Assembly (NCBI GenBank): GCA_023954095.1 | Contig: JAMLIQ010000002.1 | Coordinates: 1-64,000, forward strand | Direction: 5' to 3' | From: Burkholderiaceae bacterium | GTDB taxonomy: Bacteria; Pseudomonadota; Gammaproteobacteria; Burkholderiales; Burkholderiaceae_C | DNA: 64,000 bases | Part shown: piece after piece, positions 1 through 8,911 of the stretch | Layout of the letters: every line of letters starts with the position of its first letter | Position numbering within the stretch: the first letter of the stretch is position 1 | Translations under genes and position numbers: made by a program | The notes under the pieces: generated by a model | Told to the model about the DNA's origin: nothing | The model's input: only the letters and a program-made list of their open reading frames with translations | The model's database searches: none

Positions 1-435
1 GACCTGGGCATGCTCAACAGCTACGCGGGCCTGACGGTGCCGCTGATTGCTTCGGCCACGGCCACGTTTTTGTTCCGGCAGTTCTTCCTGACCGTGCCCG
101 ACGAACTGGTGGAAGCCGCGCGCATGGACGGCGCAGGCCCCATGCGGTTCTTCAAGGACGTACTGGTGCCGCTGTCGAGCACCTCGATTGCCGCGCTGTT
201 CGTCATCCAGTTCATCTACGGCTGGAACCAGTACCTCTGGCCGCTGCTGGCCACCACCAGCGAAGACATGTACCCCGTGGTCATCGGCATCAAACGCATG
301 ATCGCCGGGGGCGACGCGGCCAACGACTGGAACATCGTCATGGCGACCGCCATCCTGGCCATGCTGCCGCCGGCCTTGGTGGTCGTGCTGATGCAGAAAT
401 GGTTCGTCAAGGGTCTGGTGGACACCGAAAAATAA
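1..435 (+). CDS. ugpE: sn-glycerol-3-phosphate ABC transporter permease UgpE (3' part)
   Basis: The reading frame is open from the first base, so the start lies outside the window and only the last ~144 residues are seen. They are hydrophobic with several membrane spans and contain the permease EAA loop ([20 protein letters not shown]), which docks onto the ATPase subunit. With UgpA this protein would form the inner-membrane channel that imports glycerol-3-phosphate and glycerophosphodiesters. The assignment to ugpE rather than another sugar permease rests on the ugpC- and ugpQ-like genes directly downstream in the same direction. The C-terminal [14 protein letters not shown] resembles the usual end of MalG/UgpE-type permeases. 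Confidence 0.88.
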   Translation, partial: DLGMLNSYAGLTVPLIASATATFLFRQFFLTVPDELVEAARMDGAGPMRFFKDVLVPLSSTSIAALFVIQFIYGWNQYLWPLLATTSEDMYPVVIGIKRMIAGGDAANDWNIVMATAILAMLPPALVVVLMQKWFVKGLVDTEK

Positions 436-444
436 TGAAGAATT

Positions 445-470
445 GGCTGATAACGCTTATCCATCAAGCG
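445..470 (+). repeat. Dispersed intergenic repeat, copy A (upstream of ugpC)
   Basis: GGCTGATAACGCTTATCCAT followed by CAAGCG lies in the ugpE-ugpC gap. A near-identical unit lies upstream of prmC (5094-5120). The shared core is ATAACGCTTATCCA(T/C)CAAGCG. I associate this unit with Acidovorax-like genomes from memory. Its function is unknown. Confidence 0.6.
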
Positions 471-496
471 TCAGCAGCTTTTAAATTGATAGCACT

Positions 497-1501
497 ATGG
501 CATCCATCATTCTCCGCGACATCGTCAAACGCTACGGCCAGGGGCCCAAGGCCAACCAGGTGATCCACGGCGTCAACGCCGAGATCCGCGACCGCGAATT
601 CGTCGTCATCGTCGGGCCGTCGGGCTGCGGCAAATCCACGCTCCTGCGCATGGTGGCGGGGCTGGAAGAAATCTCGGGCGGCGAGATCCTGATTGGCGAC
701 AAGGTCGTCAACCACCTGGAACCCGCCAAGCGCGACATCGCCATGGTGTTCCAGAACTACGCCCTGTACCCGCACATGAGCGTGTTCGACAACATGGCCT
801 ACGGCCTCAAGATCGCCAAGGTGCCCAAGGACGACATCAAGACCCGCGTGGACAAGGCAGCCAAGATCCTGGAACTCGGGCCCCTGCTGGAGCGCAAGCC
901 GCGCGAGCTCTCGGGCGGCCAGCGCCAGCGCGTGGCCATGGGCCGCGCCATCGTGCGCCAGCCGCAGGTCTTCTTGTTCGACGAACCGCTCTCCAACCTG
1001 GACGCCAAGCTGCGCGCGCAAACGCGCCTGGAAATCCAGAAGCTGCACCGCGAACTGGGCATCACCAGCCTGTTCGTCACGCACGACCAGGTCGAAGCCA
1101 TGACGCTGGCGCAGCGCATGATCGTGATGAACGGCGGCCACATGGAGCAGTTTGGCACCCCCGAGGAGGTCTACCACCAGCCGGCCAGCACCTTTGTGGC
1201 CAGCTTCATCGGCTCGCCCCCGATGAACCTGCTGCGCCACGCACCGGGCGCACGCCCCGGCACACTGCTGGGCGTGCGCCCCGAGCACCTGGACGTGGGC
1301 ACGGACGGCTGGGAAGTGACGGTGGACACCGTGGAACTGCTGGGCGCCGAGCGTCTGATCTACGCCCGCCTGGACGGCGAGCCGCTCATCGTGCGCGTGG
1401 AGGAAGGCCGCCTGGCCCCCCAGCCCGGCGACACCCTGCACGTGGCACCCCGCGAAAACCGCCTGCACTGGTTCAACGCCGACACCGGCAAGCGCATCTG
1501 A
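497..1501 (+). CDS. ugpC: sn-glycerol-3-phosphate ABC transporter ATP-binding protein UgpC
   Basis: This is a 334-residue ABC ATPase of the MalK/UgpC class that powers import of glycerol-3-phosphate. It has Walker [10 protein letters not shown] (residues 40-48), the ABC signature LSGGQ (138-142), Walker B VFLFDEP (158-164) and the H-loop [10 protein letters not shown]. The C-terminal part is the TOBE-type regulatory domain typical of MalK-like ATPases, slightly shorter than in E. coli UgpC. It lies 61 bp after ugpE and 4 bp before ugpQ, so it is the middle gene of one transcription unit. The start ATG directly follows the dispersed repeat, and no strong Shine-Dalgarno sequence is visible. Confidence 0.93.
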   Translation: MASIILRDIVKRYGQGPKANQVIHGVNAEIRDREFVVIVGPSGCGKSTLLRMVAGLEEISGGEILIGDKVVNHLEPAKRDIAMVFQNYALYPHMSVFDNMAYGLKIAKVPKDDIKTRVDKAAKILELGPLLERKPRELSGGQRQRVAMGRAIVRQPQVFLFDEPLSNLDAKLRAQTRLEIQKLHRELGITSLFVTHDQVEAMTLAQRMIVMNGGHMEQFGTPEEVYHQPASTFVASFIGSPPMNLLRHAPGARPGTLLGVRPEHLDVGTDGWEVTVDTVELLGAERLIYARLDGEPLIVRVEEGRLAPQPGDTLHVAPRENRLHWFNADTGKRI

Positions 1502-1505
1502 AAGC

Positions 1506-2270
1506 ATGACCGCCCCCTGGCCCTACCCCCGCTGGATTGCCCACCGCGGCGCCGGCAAGCTGGCACCCGAGAACACGCTGGCCGCCTTCCGCCTGGGCGC
1601 GCAGCACGGCTACCGCATGTTCGAGTGCGATGCCAAGCTCTCCAGCGACGGCGTGCCCTTTCTGATGCACGACGCCACCCTGGCACGCACCACCAACGCG
1701 GCAAAGGTGCTGGGCGCAGGCGCCAGCCCCACAGGCGGCGACCACAGCTGGGCCGCGCTGGCCCAGCTCGACGCCGGGCACTGGCATGCGCGCCAGTACG
1801 CGGGCGAGCCGCTGCCCACGCTGGACAACATCGCGCACTTCTGCCTCGCCAATGGCTATTTCCTGAACATCGAGATCAAGCCCACCCCGGGGCACGAAGC
1901 AACCACCGGCCGCGTGGTGGCCGAGCATGCGGCGCGCCTGTGGCGCGGGCAGGCCGTGCCCCCGCTGCTGTCGTCCTTCCAGCCCGAGGCGCTGGCCGGT
2001 GCGCAGGCCACGGCGGCGCACCTGCCGCGCGCCCTGCTGGTCGATACCCTGTGGGACGGCTGCCTGGACGTGGCTCGGCAGCTGGGTTGCGTCGCCCTCG
2101 TCTGCAACCACGCGCTGTGGGACGCGGCACTGGTGCACAAGGTGCAGGGCCTGGGCCTGCGCTGCCTGAGCTACACCGTGAACGACGAATGGGCCGCGCA
2201 GCGCCTGATCGCCCTGGGCACCGACGGCATCATCACCGACCGGGTGGACCTTTTCAGCCCCGCAGGCTGA
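1506..2270 (+). CDS. ugpQ: Glycerophosphodiester phosphodiesterase UgpQ
   Basis: This 254-residue protein would hydrolyse glycerophosphodiesters to glycerol-3-phosphate and an alcohol. It carries the GDPD signature at the N-terminus: HRGAGKLAPENTLAAF, then FECDAKLSSDGVPFLMHD. These supply the metal-binding Glu/Asp residues and the two catalytic histidines. A second acidic motif, NIEIKPTPG, follows. No signal peptide is visible, so it should be cytosolic, as E. coli UgpQ is. It follows ugpC by 4 bp, and the context supports breakdown of imported diesters. Confidence 0.93.
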   Translation: MTAPWPYPRWIAHRGAGKLAPENTLAAFRLGAQHGYRMFECDAKLSSDGVPFLMHDATLARTTNAAKVLGAGASPTGGDHSWAALAQLDAGHWHARQYAGEPLPTLDNIAHFCLANGYFLNIEIKPTPGHEATTGRVVAEHAARLWRGQAVPPLLSSFQPEALAGAQATAAHLPRALLVDTLWDGCLDVARQLGCVALVCNHALWDAALVHKVQGLGLRCLSYTVNDEWAAQRLIALGTDGIITDRVDLFSPAG

Positions 2271-2280
2271 CAACAATGCC

Positions 2281-2559
2281 TCAGACGCGCCAGCCGCGCC
2301 GCAGCAGCCACTGGCACGTGCCCGTTGCCAGCACCAGGACTGCATAGGTCAGCACCTTGCCATCGCGCCCCAGCCACCACAGGCCCGCGACCAGAACACC
2401 ACAACCCACTGCGAAAACAATAGCTACTTGCGCCCACCAGGAAAGCGCTGCAGCCGTTTTTTTCATAAAAACCCGGCTACCGGGCACCAGCACCATCGCC
2501 AGAACCAGCGCAGGCGCAGCGAAATTGAGCAGGTGGTTGAGGGCGGTCAGCGGGTCCAT
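2281..2559 (-). CDS. Small membrane protein of unknown function
   Basis: This is a hydrophobic protein of about 92 residues (MDPLTALNHLLNFAAP...) with roughly three membrane segments and a basic C-terminus (LLRRGWRV). The ATG at 2559 is chosen because the protein then begins like small Comamonadaceae membrane proteins; the frame is open further upstream (to about 2607) with only non-ATG starts. It is convergent with ugpQ (10-bp gap) and divergent from hemA. I do not recognise the family. Confidence 0.6.
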   Translation of the reverse strand: MDPLTALNHLLNFAAPALVLAMVLVPGSRVFMKKTAAALSWWAQVAIVFAVGCGVLVAGLWWLGRDGKVLTYAVLVLATGTCQWLLRRGWRV

Positions 2560-2617
2560 AAAAATGACGTAAATCAAGACTTGTGCAGTCGGTGTCACTC
2601 CGTACACGCAACAATTT

Positions 2618-2623
2618 TATAAT
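2618..2623 (+). promoter_or_regulatory. Consensus -10 box (TATAAT) directly before hemA
   Basis: A perfect TATAAT ends 6 bases before the hemA ATG at 2630. A transcript starting at the usual distance would begin at or next to the start codon. No Shine-Dalgarno sequence and no convincing -35 box are visible. Confidence 0.55.
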
Positions 2624-2629
2624 CCGCGC

Positions 2630-3928
2630 ATGTCTGTCTGGGCCCTTGGCATCAACCACACGACCGCGCCGCTCGATCTGCGCGGCCGTTTTGCCTTTGC
2701 GCTCGACCAGATCGCCCCCACTTTGCAGGGCCTGCGCCAGTCGCTGGGCCAGGGCCACGAGCACCGCAATGTGGAAACGGCCATTGTCTCCACCTGCAAC
2801 CGCACCGAAATCTATTGCGCCGGCGACCAGCCCGCACTGGACCACACCCTGGGCTGGCTGGCCCACAGCGGCGGCGTCAGCCCCGATCTGCTGCGCTCGC
2901 ACTCCTACGTGCTGGAAGACGGCCCTGTGGCGCGCCATGCCTTCCGCGTGGCCAGCGGGCTCGACTCCATGGTGCTGGGCGAGCCGCAAATCCTCGGCCA
3001 GATGAAGGACGCCGTGCGTGCCGCCGAAAGCGCGGGCGCCCTGGGCTCCACGCTCAACCAGTTATTCCAGCGCAGCTTTGCGGTCGCCAAAGAGGTGCGC
3101 ACCTCCACCGAGATCGGCGCCCACAGCATCAGCATGGCCGCCGCTGCGGTGCGCCTGGCCAGCCAGTTGTTTGAAGACCTGGGCAAGACGCGCGTGCTGT
3201 TCGTGGGCGCGGGCGAGATGATCGAGCTGACGGCCACGCACTTTGCCGCGCGCAACCCGAAATCCATCGCCATTGCCAACCGCACCCTGGAGCGTGGCGA
3301 AAAACTCGCCACCCGCTTTGGCGCCGAAGCCATGCGCCTGGCCGACCTGCCCGATCGACTGCACGAATTCGACATCGTGGTGAGCTGCACCGCCAGCAGC
3401 CTGCCCATCGTGGGCCTGGGCGCGGTCGAGCGCGCCTTGAAGAAGCGCCGCCACCGCCCGATGTTCATGGTCGACCTGGCCGTGCCGCGCGACATCGAAC
3501 CCGAGGTCAAGCAGCTCGAAGACATCTACCTCTACACCGTGGACGACCTCGCCGGTGTGGTGCAGACCGCCCAGGCCAGCCGCCAGGCCGCCGTGGCGCA
3601 GGCCGAGGCCATCATCGATGCGGGTGTGCAAAGCTTCATGCACTGGATGGACCAGCGCGACCCGCAGCATGGCGTGGTGCCGCTGATCCGCCAGATCAAT
3701 GGCCAGGCCGACGCTTGGCGCGCGATCGAAATCGCCCGTGCCCGCAAGCGCCTGGCGCGGGGTGAAGACCTGGACGCGGTGCTCGACGCCCTCTCGCGCG
3801 GCGTGGCCCGCAAGATGCTGCACGGCACCATGGCCGAACTGCGCAACGCCGACGCCGCCGCGCGCGAGCAGACCGCGCACACCGCCTCGCGCCTGTTCCT
3901 GCGCTCCCAAAGCAAAAAACCGCTTTAG
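2630..3928 (+). CDS. hemA: Glutamyl-tRNA reductase
   Basis: This 432-residue enzyme carries out the first committed step of tetrapyrrole synthesis, the NADPH-dependent reduction of glutamyl-tRNA to glutamate-1-semialdehyde. The catalytic cysteine is C56 in STCNRTEIY. The specificity segment [15 protein letters not shown], the NADPH-binding segment [13 protein letters not shown] and the C-terminal dimerisation helices are all present at normal length. The N-terminus [10 protein letters not shown] matches the family start, so the ATG is well supported despite the missing ribosome-binding site. The order hemA-prfA-prmC is conserved in many proteobacteria. Confidence 0.97.
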   Translation: MSVWALGINHTTAPLDLRGRFAFALDQIAPTLQGLRQSLGQGHEHRNVETAIVSTCNRTEIYCAGDQPALDHTLGWLAHSGGVSPDLLRSHSYVLEDGPVARHAFRVASGLDSMVLGEPQILGQMKDAVRAAESAGALGSTLNQLFQRSFAVAKEVRTSTEIGAHSISMAAAAVRLASQLFEDLGKTRVLFVGAGEMIELTATHFAARNPKSIAIANRTLERGEKLATRFGAEAMRLADLPDRLHEFDIVVSCTASSLPIVGLGAVERALKKRRHRPMFMVDLAVPRDIEPEVKQLEDIYLYTVDDLAGVVQTAQASRQAAVAQAEAIIDAGVQSFMHWMDQRDPQHGVVPLIRQINGQADAWRAIEIARARKRLARGEDLDAVLDALSRGVARKMLHGTMAELRNADAAAREQTAHTASRLFLRSQSKKPL

Positions 3929-3950
3929 CGCCCGCCCTGTGCGCGCAATC

Positions 3951-3969
3951 AGCTACATTTTTTGTAGCT
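3951..3969. repeat. Small hairpin AGCTACA-TTTTT-TGTAGCT between hemA and prfA
   Basis: A perfect 7-bp inverted repeat with a five-T loop. No T-run follows it on either strand, so it is not an obvious terminator. It resembles the GCTAC-type short repeats of Comamonadaceae intergenic DNA. Confidence 0.45.
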
Positions 3970-3986
3970 AAATACACCTTCTCTGC

Positions 3987-5072
3987 ATGAAACCCTTTCT
4001 CCGCAACCAGTTGGAGCGCTACGCCCGGCGCCTGCAGGAGCTCGACTTCCTGCTCTCGCGCGAAGACATCATGGCCGACATGGCGCAGTACCGCGTGCTC
4101 TCGCGCGAGCATGCCGAGGTCACGCAGATCGCCGGCCGCTACACCCGCTGGCTCCAGCGCGAGGCCGACCTGGCCGGTGCCCGCGAGATGCTGCAGGACG
4201 CCGACATGGCCGAGATGGCGCAGGACGAAATCACCAGCTGCGAAGCCGAGCTGCAGCAGCTCGAAGACGAACTGCAACGCCTGCTGTTGCCGAAGGACCC
4301 TGACGACGCACGCAACGCCTTCCTGGAAATCCGGGCCGGCACCGGGGGCGACGAGTCTGCCCTGTTCGCGGGAGACCTGGCGCGCATGTACACGCGCTAC
4401 GCCGCCAATGTGGGCTGGAAGGTCGAAGTGGTGAGCGAGAGCCCGGCCGAACTGGGCGGCTACAAGGAAATCGTGCTGCGCATCGAAGGCGAGCAGGCCT
4501 ATGGCCGGTTGCGTTTTGAATCGGGCGGCCACCGCGTGCAGCGCGTGCCGGTCACCGAAACGCAGGGCCGCATCCACACCAGCGCCTGCACCGTGGCCGT
4601 GATGCCCGAACCCGATGAGCGCGAGGCCATCAAGATCAACCCGGCCGACCTGCGCATCGACACCTTCCGCGCCAGCGGCGCGGGCGGCCAGCACATCAAC
4701 AAGACCGACTCGGCCGTGCGCGTGGTGCACCTGCCCACCGGCATCGTGGCCGAGTGCCAGGACGGCCGCAGCCAGCACGCCAACAAGGCCAAGGCGCTGC
4801 AGGTGCTGCAGGCGCGCATCCACGAAAAGGAACGCAGCGAGCGCGCTGCCAAGGAGGCTGCCGAACGCAAGGGCCTGATTGGCAGCGGCGACCGCAGCGA
4901 CCGTATCCGCACCTACAACTTCCCGCAGGGGCGGCTGACCGACCACCGCATCAACCTCACGCTGTACAAGCTGCTGTACGTCATGGAGGGCGACCTGGAC
5001 GACGTTCTGCAGGCCCTGCAACACGCCCGCGAGGCCGAGCAACTGGCCGAGCTGGAACACAGCACGGCGTGA
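3987..5072 (+). CDS. prfA: Peptide chain release factor 1
   Basis: This 361-residue class I release factor reads UAA and UAG stop codons. The GGQ motif that triggers peptide release is at 233-235 within [18 protein letters not shown]. The stop-codon reading tripeptide is PVT (188-190), the P-x-T form of RF1 rather than the SPF of RF2. The length is normal. The glutamine of GGQ is the methylation target of PrmC, which is encoded next in the same direction. Confidence 0.97.
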   Translation: MKPFLRNQLERYARRLQELDFLLSREDIMADMAQYRVLSREHAEVTQIAGRYTRWLQREADLAGAREMLQDADMAEMAQDEITSCEAELQQLEDELQRLLLPKDPDDARNAFLEIRAGTGGDESALFAGDLARMYTRYAANVGWKVEVVSESPAELGGYKEIVLRIEGEQAYGRLRFESGGHRVQRVPVTETQGRIHTSACTVAVMPEPDEREAIKINPADLRIDTFRASGAGGQHINKTDSAVRVVHLPTGIVAECQDGRSQHANKAKALQVLQARIHEKERSERAAKEAAERKGLIGSGDRSDRIRTYNFPQGRLTDHRINLTLYKLLYVMEGDLDDVLQALQHAREAEQLAELEHSTA

Positions 5073-5093
5073 ACCGGAATTTGAATGAAAACA

Positions 5094-5120
5094 GGCTATA
5101 ACGCTTATCCACCAAGCGCT
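5094..5120 (+). repeat. Dispersed intergenic repeat, copy B (upstream of prmC)
   Basis: GGCTATAACGCTTATCCACC followed by AAGCG matches copy A at 445-470 except for a 2-base deletion and one substitution. It too lies immediately upstream of a gene. Confidence 0.6.
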
Positions 5121-5144
5121 GATAGCTATCAATTTAGAATAATC

Positions 5145-5972
5145 ATGACCTTGCAGCAGGCACTGTCTACCGCCCTGGCCCAGGGCCTGGCGCGCATCGA
5201 CGCGCAGATGCTGCTGCTGCATGTGCTGGGCCGCGCCAGCCACGACCGCGCCTGGCTGATCACCCACGACACCGACACCCTGCCCCCTGCCGCGGCGGAG
5301 CAGTTCGGGGCGCTGTGCCAGCGCCGCCGGGCGGGCACACCCGTGGCCTACCTCACCGGCCGCAAGGCCTTCTACGGGGTGGATCTGCAGGTGGATGAGC
5401 GCGTACTCGACCCCCGCCCCGACACCGAAACCCTGGTGGACTGGGCCCTGGAAGTCCTGGCCCACCAACCCGCACCGCGCGTGGTGGACCTGGGCACCGG
5501 CAGCGGCGCCATCGCCCTGGCCCTGCAGCAACAGCGCCCCGATGCCCAGGTACTGGCCGTGGACGCCAGCCAGGACGCTCTGGCAGTGGCGCAGGCCAAC
5601 GCCACGCGCCTGGGCCTGCCGGTGCAGTTCCGGCACGGACACTGGCTGCAGGGGATGGCAGGCGGCCTGGATGCCATCGTATCCAACCCGCCCTATATTG
5701 CCGCCGCCGACCCGCACCTGGCCGCCCTCACCCACGAGCCCCTCGCGGCCCTGGCCAGCGGCGCCGATGGTCTGGACGACCTGCGCAGCATCATCGCGCA
5801 GGCTCCCGCCCACCTGGCGCCCGGTGGCTGGCTGCTGCTGGAACACGGCCACGACCAGGCCGAGGCCGTCGCCGCTCTGCTGCAGCAAGCCGGCCTGGCG
5901 CAGGTGCAAAGCCGCAAAGACCTCGCCGGCATCGTGCGTTGCTCAGGCGGCCAGCGGCCGACAGTGAAATAA
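5145..5972 (+). CDS. prmC: Peptide chain release factor N5-glutamine methyltransferase
   Basis: This is an AdoMet-dependent enzyme that methylates the GGQ glutamine of release factors. Using the ATG at 5145 gives 276 residues beginning MTLQQALSTALAQG, the usual family length. The frame is open 60 bp further upstream, but that stretch is the dispersed repeat and not protein-like. Motif I DLGTGSG is at 115-121 and the NPPY substrate-amide motif at 181-184. It follows its substrate gene prfA by about 70 bp. Confidence 0.94.
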   Translation: MTLQQALSTALAQGLARIDAQMLLLHVLGRASHDRAWLITHDTDTLPPAAAEQFGALCQRRRAGTPVAYLTGRKAFYGVDLQVDERVLDPRPDTETLVDWALEVLAHQPAPRVVDLGTGSGAIALALQQQRPDAQVLAVDASQDALAVAQANATRLGLPVQFRHGHWLQGMAGGLDAIVSNPPYIAAADPHLAALTHEPLAALASGADGLDDLRSIIAQAPAHLAPGGWLLLEHGHDQAEAVAALLQQAGLAQVQSRKDLAGIVRCSGGQRPTVK

Positions 5973-6027
5973 TCCCCCCTTTCGTTTCCCCACCCACCGG
6001 GCCTTGCCGCCCCCTTTCGGAGCCCCC

Positions 6028-6345
6028 ATGAGCGATATCCAAAAACGCATCGACGACCTCGTCAAGACCAACGACATCCTGCTGTTCATGAAAGGCACGG
6101 CCAGCTTCCCGATGTGTGGTTTCTCCGGCCGCGCGATCCAGATCCTGAAAGCCTGCGGCGCCGACCCCAAGGCCATCACCACGGTCAACGTGCTCGACGA
6201 CGACGAAATCCGCCAGGGCATCAAGGACTACAGCCAGTGGCCCACCATCCCCCAGCTCTATGTCAAGGGCGAATTCATCGGCGGCTCGGACATCATGATG
6301 GAGATGTACGAGTCGGGCGAACTCAAGCAGACGCTGGGCACCTGA
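6028..6345 (+). CDS. grxD: Monothiol glutaredoxin (Grx4 type)
   Basis: This 105-residue monothiol glutaredoxin has the active site CGFS at 30-33, after the conserved lysine of MKGTASFP. Proteins of this class bind a [2Fe-2S] cluster with glutathione and deliver or store clusters. The SQWPTIPQLYVKGEFIGGSDI segment is the family's cis-proline and glutathione-binding region. The frame is open upstream from a TTG at 6004, but the ATG at 6028 gives the family start MSDIQKRID. A terminator follows. Confidence 0.96.
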   Translation: MSDIQKRIDDLVKTNDILLFMKGTASFPMCGFSGRAIQILKACGADPKAITTVNVLDDDEIRQGIKDYSQWPTIPQLYVKGEFIGGSDIMMEMYESGELKQTLGT

Positions 6346-6374
6346 GCCGGCGCGGCCCGCTGTGTCGCCTGTGC

Positions 6375-6399
6375 AAAAGCCGCCCTCGGGCGGTTTTTT
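6375..6399 (+). terminator. Rho-independent terminator after grxD
   Basis: GC stem CCGCC/GGCGG with loop CTCG, flanked by an A-run on the left and TTTTTT on the right. It starts 29 bp after the grxD stop codon and would also end antisense transcripts because of the A-run. Confidence 0.85.
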
Positions 6400-6499
6400 C
6401 ATGGGCGCAACAGCAGGGTTTTCACAGGGTAGTTTCTGCATTGAGATCGGGCCGCTTGTGTGCTTGAATGGAATCATTCACCTCACGCAGGAGCATGCC

Positions 6500-7501
6500 A
6501 TGACCAGCCATAGCCTTGTTCCCCAAAGCCTGAGCCTGCCCGTGGCCCAGATGCGCAGCGTGTTCTGCACCAGCGATGTGGAACGCAAGCTTGCCCGGCT
6601 GCAGGACACCGGCCCGCAACGGGATTTCGACCACCTGCGCAGCATGTACGAACGCATGCTCGAGCGCGGGCCCGAGCGCTTTCAGGTCAAGCCGCAGGGC
6701 GTCCCCGACATGGCCGACCTGTACGACCGGCTGCCCAACTTCACCGAAGCCCTCGACGACGTGCGCCGCCACGTTGCCCTGGCGCAAGACAGCCGCGACG
6801 GCCTGGAAGTCACGCCCATGCTGCTGCTGGGCCCCCCCGGTATCGGCAAGACGCATTTCGCCCGCCAGTTGGCCGAGCTGCTGGGCACCGGCATGAACCT
6901 GTTGCCCATGAGCTCAATGACGGCCGGCTGGCTGCTGTCGGGCTCCTCGTCGCAATGGAAGGGCGCGCGCCCCGGCAAGGTGTTCGAGGCGCTGGTGGAG
7001 GGCGAATATGCCAACCCGGTGATCGTGGTGGACGAAATCGACAAGGCCAGTGGCGATGCCCAGTACGACCCGCTGGGGGCGCTCTACAGCCTGCTGGAGC
7101 ACGACACGGCGCAAAGCTTCACCGATGAATTCGCCGAGGTGGCGATCGACGCCAGCCAGGTCATCTGGATCACCACGGCCAATGACAGCCGGGGCATCCC
7201 CGACCCCATCCTCAACCGCATGAACGTGTTCGAGGTGCAGGCGCCCACCGTCGATCAGGCGCGCAGCATTGCCCGGATGCTCTACACCGGCATCCGCACC
7301 GCCCACGACTGGGGGCGGCTGATCGATCCCGAACCGCAGGGCGACGTGCTGGACTGCCTGTCCCACATGCCGCCACGCGAAATGCGCCGAGCGCTGATGG
7401 TGGCCTTTGGCAATGCGCGGCTGGACCACCGCTGTACGGTAGAAGTGGCTGATTTGCCCAAGGGCGCCTCCAGCCGCAGCCGCATCGGTTTTCTGCAGTA
7501 G
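6500..7501 (+). CDS. AAA ATPase, Lon-like ATPase module without protease domain
   Basis: This is a 333-residue protein with one AAA+ module: Walker A GPPGIGKT (111-118), Walker B VIVVDEID (D178/E179), a sensor-1-like TTAND and an arginine-containing segment near PILNRMN. The module resembles the ATPase part of Lon, but the chain stops before any Ser-Lys protease domain. The start ATG at 6500 has AGGAG 7 bases upstream; the frame is open to 6362, but that part reads through the grxD terminator. The role is unknown; an unfoldase or remodelling ATPase is plausible. Confidence 0.8.
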   Translation: MTSHSLVPQSLSLPVAQMRSVFCTSDVERKLARLQDTGPQRDFDHLRSMYERMLERGPERFQVKPQGVPDMADLYDRLPNFTEALDDVRRHVALAQDSRDGLEVTPMLLLGPPGIGKTHFARQLAELLGTGMNLLPMSSMTAGWLLSGSSSQWKGARPGKVFEALVEGEYANPVIVVDEIDKASGDAQYDPLGALYSLLEHDTAQSFTDEFAEVAIDASQVIWITTANDSRGIPDPILNRMNVFEVQAPTVDQARSIARMLYTGIRTAHDWGRLIDPEPQGDVLDCLSHMPPREMRRALMVAFGNARLDHRCTVEVADLPKGASSRSRIGFLQ

Positions 7502-7582
7502 CGCCGCCAGGGGCCCACCAGACTGGACGGGCAGATACACTCGCTCCACCGGTGTGCCGCAGGCCACGCTCTGCCCTTTTCC

Positions 7583-8899
7583 ATGACACTGACGCAAAGC
7601 CTCTTCGTGATCGGCCTGCTGATCGCAGCCAGCGCTTTTTTCTCGATGGCCGAAATCTCCCTCGCTGCCGCGCGGCGCCTGCGCCTGCGCCAGCTGGTCG
7701 ACGAAGGAGACCTCCGTGCCGAACGGGTGCTGCGGGTGCAGGACCAGCCCGGCGACTACTTCACCGTGGTGCAGATCGGGCAGAACGCGGTAGCCATCCT
7801 CGGGGGCATTGTGGGCGAGGGAGCACTCAGCCCGTATTTCAGCGCACTGATGGAACTGTGGATGCCCAGCAGCACGGCGCAGACGGTGGGGTTTCTCGCA
7901 TCGTTCACCCTCATCACCTCGTTGTTCATTCTTTTTTCCGACCTGTTTCCCAAGCGCCTGGGCATGGCACGGCCTGAGCGGCTGGCGGTCGCTCTGGTGC
8001 AGCCCATGGCGTGGTGCATCACACTGCTGCGGCCGGTGGTCTGGCTCTATAGCCGGGCGGCCGATGTGCTGTTCCGGGTTCTGGGCCTGTCGTCGCTGCG
8101 CGACGACCGCATCACCTCCGATGACATCCTGGCAACCATGGAGGCCGGTGCCCGCGCCGGCGTACTGGCCGCAAGCGAGCAACAGGTCATCACCAATGTG
8201 TTTGAACTGGACACCCGCATGGTCTCCAGCGCCATGTCTCCGCGCGACCGGGTAGCCTTCTTCCTGCGCGACGAACCCGACTCGGTAATCCGCCTGCGCA
8301 TCGCCGCCGAACCTTTCTCGACCTACCCGGTCTGCGAGCGCGACATCGACCACGTGGTGGGCTACGTGGATGCCAAGGACCTGTTCCAGCGCGTACTGAA
8401 CAACCAGCCCATCTCGCTGCGGGACGACACCTTGGTGCGCAAGGTGCTGATCGTTCCCGACCGGCTCACACTCTCGGAGGTGCTGGAACAGTTCCGGCAG
8501 GCACACGAGGATTTTGCCGTGATCGTGAACGAATACAGCCTGGTCGTCGGCGTGGTCACGCTCAACGATGTGATGAGCACCGTGATGGGCGATCTGGTCG
8601 GTGCGGCAGATGAAGAGCTGATCGTGCGCCGCGATGAAAATTCCTGGCTGATCGATGGCGTCACGCCCGTCGAGGATGTGCTGCGCGTGCTCTCGCTCGA
8701 CGAACTGCCGCACTCCGAAGAGTACGAAACCCTGGCGGGCTTCCTGATGGTGATGCTGCGCCGGGTGCCCCGGCGGACCGACAGCGTGGCCTGGGGCGGT
8801 TACACCTTCGAGGTGCTGGATGTGGACAGCTACCGGATCGACCAGGTCATGGTCTCCCGTCTGTCCACCGCCACACCAGCTGAGCAGACCAGCGCCTGA
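7583..8899 (+). CDS. Hemolysin/CorC-family membrane protein (CNNM: DUF21 and CBS domains)
   Basis: This 438-residue inner-membrane protein has an N-terminal DUF21 region (about four membrane spans, residues 1-200). Two CBS motifs follow (about 205-340, including FSTYPVCERDIDHVVGYVDAKDL and FAVIVNEYSLVVGVVTLNDV), then a C-terminal CorC_HlyC domain (about 345-430, ENSWLIDGVTPVEDVL). Family members are linked to magnesium or cobalt efflux; the old hemolysin label is historical. It is convergent with the lytic transglycosylase gene, with a 12-bp gap. Confidence 0.88.
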   Translation: MTLTQSLFVIGLLIAASAFFSMAEISLAAARRLRLRQLVDEGDLRAERVLRVQDQPGDYFTVVQIGQNAVAILGGIVGEGALSPYFSALMELWMPSSTAQTVGFLASFTLITSLFILFSDLFPKRLGMARPERLAVALVQPMAWCITLLRPVVWLYSRAADVLFRVLGLSSLRDDRITSDDILATMEAGARAGVLAASEQQVITNVFELDTRMVSSAMSPRDRVAFFLRDEPDSVIRLRIAAEPFSTYPVCERDIDHVVGYVDAKDLFQRVLNNQPISLRDDTLVRKVLIVPDRLTLSEVLEQFRQAHEDFAVIVNEYSLVVGVVTLNDVMSTVMGDLVGAADEELIVRRDENSWLIDGVTPVEDVLRVLSLDELPHSEEYETLAGFLMVMLRRVPRRTDSVAWGGYTFEVLDVDSYRIDQVMVSRLSTATPAEQTSA

Positions 8900-8911
8900 C
8901 GCCTCAATGGT

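Noticed and set aside
464-1507. Long minus-strand open frame (347 codons) opposite ugpC
   Set aside because: Complement of a well-supported ABC ATPase gene; the translation has no recognisable motif and is typical of a high-GC antisense shadow.
3696-5909. 737-codon minus-strand open frame across hemA, prfA and prmC
   Set aside because: Lies opposite three strongly supported genes; the composition is His/Gly/Ala-rich with no domain.
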